The notes under the pieces were generated by a model. The model made no database searches. It was not told where the DNA came from and was given only the letters and a program-made list of their open reading frames with translations. A stretch of 53,532 bases of DNA. Source: Verrucomicrobiota bacterium. GTDB taxonomy: Bacteria; Verrucomicrobiota; Verrucomicrobiia; Verrucomicrobiales; Akkermansiaceae. Positions 50,795 to 53,532 of this stretch are shown here, piece after piece. The translations under genes and the position numbers were made by a program. The stretch lies in NCBI GenBank assembly GCA_026397725.1, contig JAPLUI010000315.1, positions 1-53,532 of the forward strand, given 5' to 3'. Every line of letters starts with the position of its first letter. The stretch's first letter is position 1.

Positions 50795-52789
50795 ATGATT
50801 CACCACTTGAAATATCTGGCTGCCGCTTGCCTTCTCGCGGGATGCTCCGGCATCCTGGCCGGCCCGCTGGTCGCCCAGGACGCCCTAACAGGAGATTTCT
50901 CGAAACCTGCGGAAATCGAAAAGCGCCTCGCGGCCGCCCGCGCCGATCTCCAGAACCTTCCCGCCGATGCCGATCCCGCACTGCGCGAACGCTGCCAACA
51001 ACTGGAGGCGGCCTGCCAGTTTCATCTCGCGGCGGTCCGGATCACCGCCGCGGCGCAAGGCGAACAAGAAAAAGCGGTGCAAGCCGTGGTTTCGTGGCAC
51101 GGGTTTCCCACGCCGCCGCCCTATTCTCTGCTGCTGCTGGACGAAATTCGCGAGAGGCTCGCCACCCTGGCGGACGCCCAACGCGCCGCCGAAGTTCAAT
51201 TGCGCATTGACACGACGGATATCGAAGGGGCCCGCGACAAGCTCGACGACCACCAACAGGCGGAGCGCCGGTGCATGGAAACCGCCGCCAGCGCCAGCGA
51301 TCCCGCAGCCCGCCAAAGCGCCGAACTCCCGGCGAAATCAGAGCAGGTGGCCTCGCGAATCTTCGCCGAACAAGTCGCCAGGTTCACCCTGCGACTGGCC
51401 GCCCAACGAGCCGAACTCCAGATGATCCAGGCGAAAAGCCAACTGGCACAACTCCACCTGAAGACCATCGGCACCCACACCGCCTTTCCCAAAAAGGATC
51501 TCGACGACATCCTGCAACGCATTGCCCGTGATCGGGCGGAAGCGGTTGCCGCCTTGGTGGCTGCCAGCCACAACCCGCAGTCCTCCAACCCGCTGCTGTC
51601 ATGGCGGATCGAGTTTCTCGATCTGGAAAAAACCTTTTGGAATACCCGCTTCGCGGCGCTTGACCAGGCGGATGCCGCCACGGCGAAGTCGACGCTCGCC
51701 ACGTTCAAGCAACTCAAGGTCCGGGTCGATGACTGGGTTGAAGCCGCCCAACTCCGCCTCGCGGGCGAGTCCACCGGGGTGATCGGAATCTCGGGAGCGG
51801 TTGAAATCGATTTCGTTCAAATGCGGGCCGGCCTCCAGCAGGTATGCCAAATGCAGCGTCGCATCGGTTTCGCCATCGCCGATCTCGAAGGCACCCATCG
51901 CGGCACTCCAGTGCTTGATCGCATCTCCGCGGCCCTGGGCTCCTTCTGGAATGCGGAACTCTATCTTGCCGAAGAAACCGAGATCATCGACGGCAAGAAA
52001 AGTTCCACCTATCGGGCGGTCACACCCGCCAAACTGGCACGCCTCGCCCTCATCCTGACCGTCGGATGGGTGACCTTGCGATTCCTCTCACGGCGCGTGC
52101 GGACAATCGTCTCGCGCAAATCCAACATTCCGCAAACCACCGCCGATCTCGCTGCGAAATGCGCCTTTGGAACCGGCCTCACCCTGCTCGTCATCTACGG
52201 CCTGAACACCGTTCACATCCCCTTCACCGTCTTCGCCTTCCTTGGTGGCGCGTTGGCCATCGGCGTCGGCTTCGGCACCCAGACACTACTCAAGAACTTC
52301 ATCAGCGGCATCATCCTCGTATTCGAACGCCCCTTCAAGGTGGGCGATGTCGTCGAAGTGGATGGCATCACCGGTCGCATCAAAAGCATTGGCTTGCGGG
52401 CCTCCATCGTCCGCCACTTCGATGGCATCGACAGCATCATACCAAACAGCGCATTGCTGGAAAACCGTGTCGCCAACTGGACCTTCGCGGACTCCCTGCT
52501 ACGCCATTCGATCACGATAGGCGTCGCCTATGGCTCACCAACCCGCGATGTGGCGCACACCCTGCTTGCGGTGGCGGCAGCACATGGACTCGTTGTGGAT
52601 GATCCCGCACCCGCAGTCCACTTCGAGAATATCGGCGACAACACCCTTCTGTTCCGACTGATGTTCTGGTTCGACTCCGCCAAGACCCAGCGCGATCCTC
52701 TCGCCAGCGACTTGCTCTTCATGATCGAAAAAAATACTCACCGAAGCCAACATCGTCATTACCTAACCGTAAACACCACCGTCTTATGA
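50795..52789 (+). CDS. MscS-type mechanosensitive channel with long periplasmic N-terminus
   Basis: 664 aa. Signal-like start with a lipobox-like LLAGCSG at 13-19. A long helical, coiled-coil-prone region (20 to about 410) resembles the periplasmic part of KefA/YbdG-type channels. Membrane helices follow near 420-440 and 475-520, then the pore helix and beta domain FAFLGGALAIGVGFGTQTLLKNFISG, ERPFKVGDVVEVDGITGRIKSIGLRAS. It opens on turgor to release solutes. The last 20 residues do not fit the family; a run of seven A at 52728-52734 lies where the frame departs. Confidence 0.88.
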   Translation: MIHHLKYLAAACLLAGCSGILAGPLVAQDALTGDFSKPAEIEKRLAAARADLQNLPADADPALRERCQQLEAACQFHLAAVRITAAAQGEQEKAVQAVVSWHGFPTPPPYSLLLLDEIRERLATLADAQRAAEVQLRIDTTDIEGARDKLDDHQQAERRCMETAASASDPAARQSAELPAKSEQVASRIFAEQVARFTLRLAAQRAELQMIQAKSQLAQLHLKTIGTHTAFPKKDLDDILQRIARDRAEAVAALVAASHNPQSSNPLLSWRIEFLDLEKTFWNTRFAALDQADAATAKSTLATFKQLKVRVDDWVEAAQLRLAGESTGVIGISGAVEIDFVQMRAGLQQVCQMQRRIGFAIADLEGTHRGTPVLDRISAALGSFWNAELYLAEETEIIDGKKSSTYRAVTPAKLARLALILTVGWVTLRFLSRRVRTIVSRKSNIPQTTADLAAKCAFGTGLTLLVIYGLNTVHIPFTVFAFLGGALAIGVGFGTQTLLKNFISGIILVFERPFKVGDVVEVDGITGRIKSIGLRASIVRHFDGIDSIIPNSALLENRVANWTFADSLLRHSITIGVAYGSPTRDVAHTLLAVAAAHGLVVDDPAPAVHFENIGDNTLLFRLMFWFDSAKTQRDPLASDLLFMIEKNTHRSQHRHYLTVNTTVL

Positions 52790-52932
52790 AACGCAACACC
52801 ACCTCAATCGCAGTGCGCCTCATTTCCGCCGCTCTCTGCGCCGCTCCGCTGCTCACCAGCGCCGGACCAACCGTCGCCGAGCCCATCATCACCGCGCCGG
52901 CAGCCAACGCATGGGAATTTGCCATACCTTGA
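52786..52932 (+). pseudogene. 5' remnant of an exported protein gene
   Basis: 48 codons: a signal peptide (MKRNTTSIAVRLISAALCAA) then AEPIITAPAANAWEFAIP and a stop. The WEFAIP end resembles the beginning of the mature part of Verrucomicrobia outer-membrane proteins (WEF.LP.Y.W), cut off. The ATG overlaps the MscS stop by ATGA, so the pair was once one transcription unit. Confidence 0.6.
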
Positions 52933-53008
52933 GCCTGGGCAGTGAGCCCACCCGCATGATTATGCGGCACCCAGGAGGGTGTCATTTTTTTGCGTCTCCC
53001 GCGAGTGA

Positions 53009-53356
53009 ACCCGCTCGCTTGCCTACCCCTCCCTCTTCGGACCGTGGCCTATCAAAGTCGTCAATGAGTTGGACCGCCGCTCGATGGATGCCCAGGACAT
53101 GCTCCTCACCTACCTCGACCGCATGAGACCGGGTCACGCGTTCCTCGACACCACGAACCTCGACGTGACCAGCCTAACTGAACGCTTCCAGACCCGCTTC
53201 CAACCGGTCCGCCTTCAGCCACCGGATAACGAATCTTTCGCCGCATTCCTCGCCCGGCGCTGGGGCTCTCCCATCACCATCACCCGCCAGATCGCGGAGG
53301 GTGCCAAGGGCAACGTCAGGACCGCGATGGCGGATTTGGAGATGTGGATGGGGTGA
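53009..53356 (+). pseudogene. 3' gene fragment of unknown family
   Basis: An open frame from the stop at 53006-53008 to 53356 gives 115 residues with good protein character: YPSLFGPWPIKVVNELDRRS, HAFLDTTNLDVTSLTERFQ, FAAFLARRWGSPITITRQIA, AMADLEMWMG. There is no ATG near its beginning (TTG at 53069 only). I read it as the 3' part of a gene lost by the same event that truncated the gene at 52786. Family not recognised. Confidence 0.5.
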
Positions 53357-53379
53357 CTTTCCAGTAGAACGTTTGAGGT

Positions 53380-53435
53380 GAGGCGACGGCACGCTGGACT
53401 GCGAATCCAAACTGAGGGCTTATCGCCGTCGCCTC
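53380..53435. repeat. 11-bp inverted repeat
   Basis: GAGGCGACGGC at 53380-53390 and its complement GCCGTCGCCTC at 53425-53435 with a 34-base loop. It follows the 3' gene fragment closely and could act in transcript folding. Confidence 0.6.
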
Positions 53436-53532
53436 CACCGACTTGTTCGGTCTTGGCGGGTGGGGTCCGGGTCCACCGAGCCTTGACGAACGGCCACAAG
53501 CTACCAAAAGCGCCCCACTACGCAAGCAGAAA

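Noticed and set aside
1..53532. CRISPR arrays or rRNA genes
   Set aside because: No regularly spaced direct repeats and no rRNA-like conserved segments were seen.

Overview
The window looks like a chromosomal stretch of a GC-rich member of the Verrucomicrobiota (Verrucomicrobiaceae/Akkermansiaceae-like). The clues are a Tat-exported Gfo/Idh/MocA oxidoreductase, a DUF3570 outer-membrane protein, a DUF5069 protein, a secreted protein ending in a HEAT-like helical repeat of planctomycete/verrucomicrobial type, and C-terminal tails typical of verrucomicrobial secreted proteins. Genus cannot be fixed from sequence alone. No rRNA, CRISPR array or intact transposase was seen. One tRNA gene is present, tRNA-Leu(UAA).

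Layout. 0.1-4.3 kb holds the Tat oxidoreductase, the tRNA, a POT-type MFS transporter and a membrane-anchored ankyrin protein. 4.3-16.2 kb is a same-strand run of nine genes joined mostly by 4-bp ATGA overlaps. It encodes a PqiA/PqiB/PqiC intermembrane lipid-transport set, then four cobalamin-type radical SAM domains (one fused to a GH3 acyl-adenylating domain) and two GNAT-like proteins. This is a strong candidate for an undescribed envelope-lipid or natural-product pathway. 16.5-18.7 kb has hemL and a secreted SH3-like protein. 19.0-22.0 kb is a visibly lower-GC cassette (DegT aminotransferase, Gfo/Idh/MocA dehydrogenase, NagB-like deaminase), probably an acquired amino-sugar pathway. 22.1-25.1 kb carries ahbD-ahbC-like SPASM radical SAM genes of siroheme-dependent heme synthesis, plus a YlbF-family protein with a Cys/His-rich metal-binding-like tail.

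25.2-33.1 kb holds small secreted proteins, a large secreted protein, gcvP, and two intergenic regions rich in repeats, including an inverted pair of about 150-bp elements flanking gcvP. 33.1-42.6 kb is a five-gene translationally coupled defence operon: a DrmA-like helicase, a DUF1998/DrmB protein, a UvrD-like ATPase, a protein of unknown family and a NERD-nuclease/UvrD helicase. It resembles DISARM but has no methyltransferase and no phospholipase-D gene. 42.8-45.9 kb has a family-4-like uracil-DNA glycosylase that lacks most of its Fe-S cysteines, a secreted protein, thioredoxin and a Pro-rich membrane protein. 45.9-48.5 kb is a rearranged spot: a MITE-like element with a perfect 44-bp palindrome, a thioredoxin-domain remnant, a chimeric DUF3570/choice-of-anchor-D protein and an orphan vsr. 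48.8-53.5 kb has an aldo/keto reductase, a DUF5069 protein, an MscS channel whose 3' end looks altered, a truncated exported-protein gene and an unidentified 5'-truncated gene fragment.

All functions come from reading protein motifs by eye. No database search was run.
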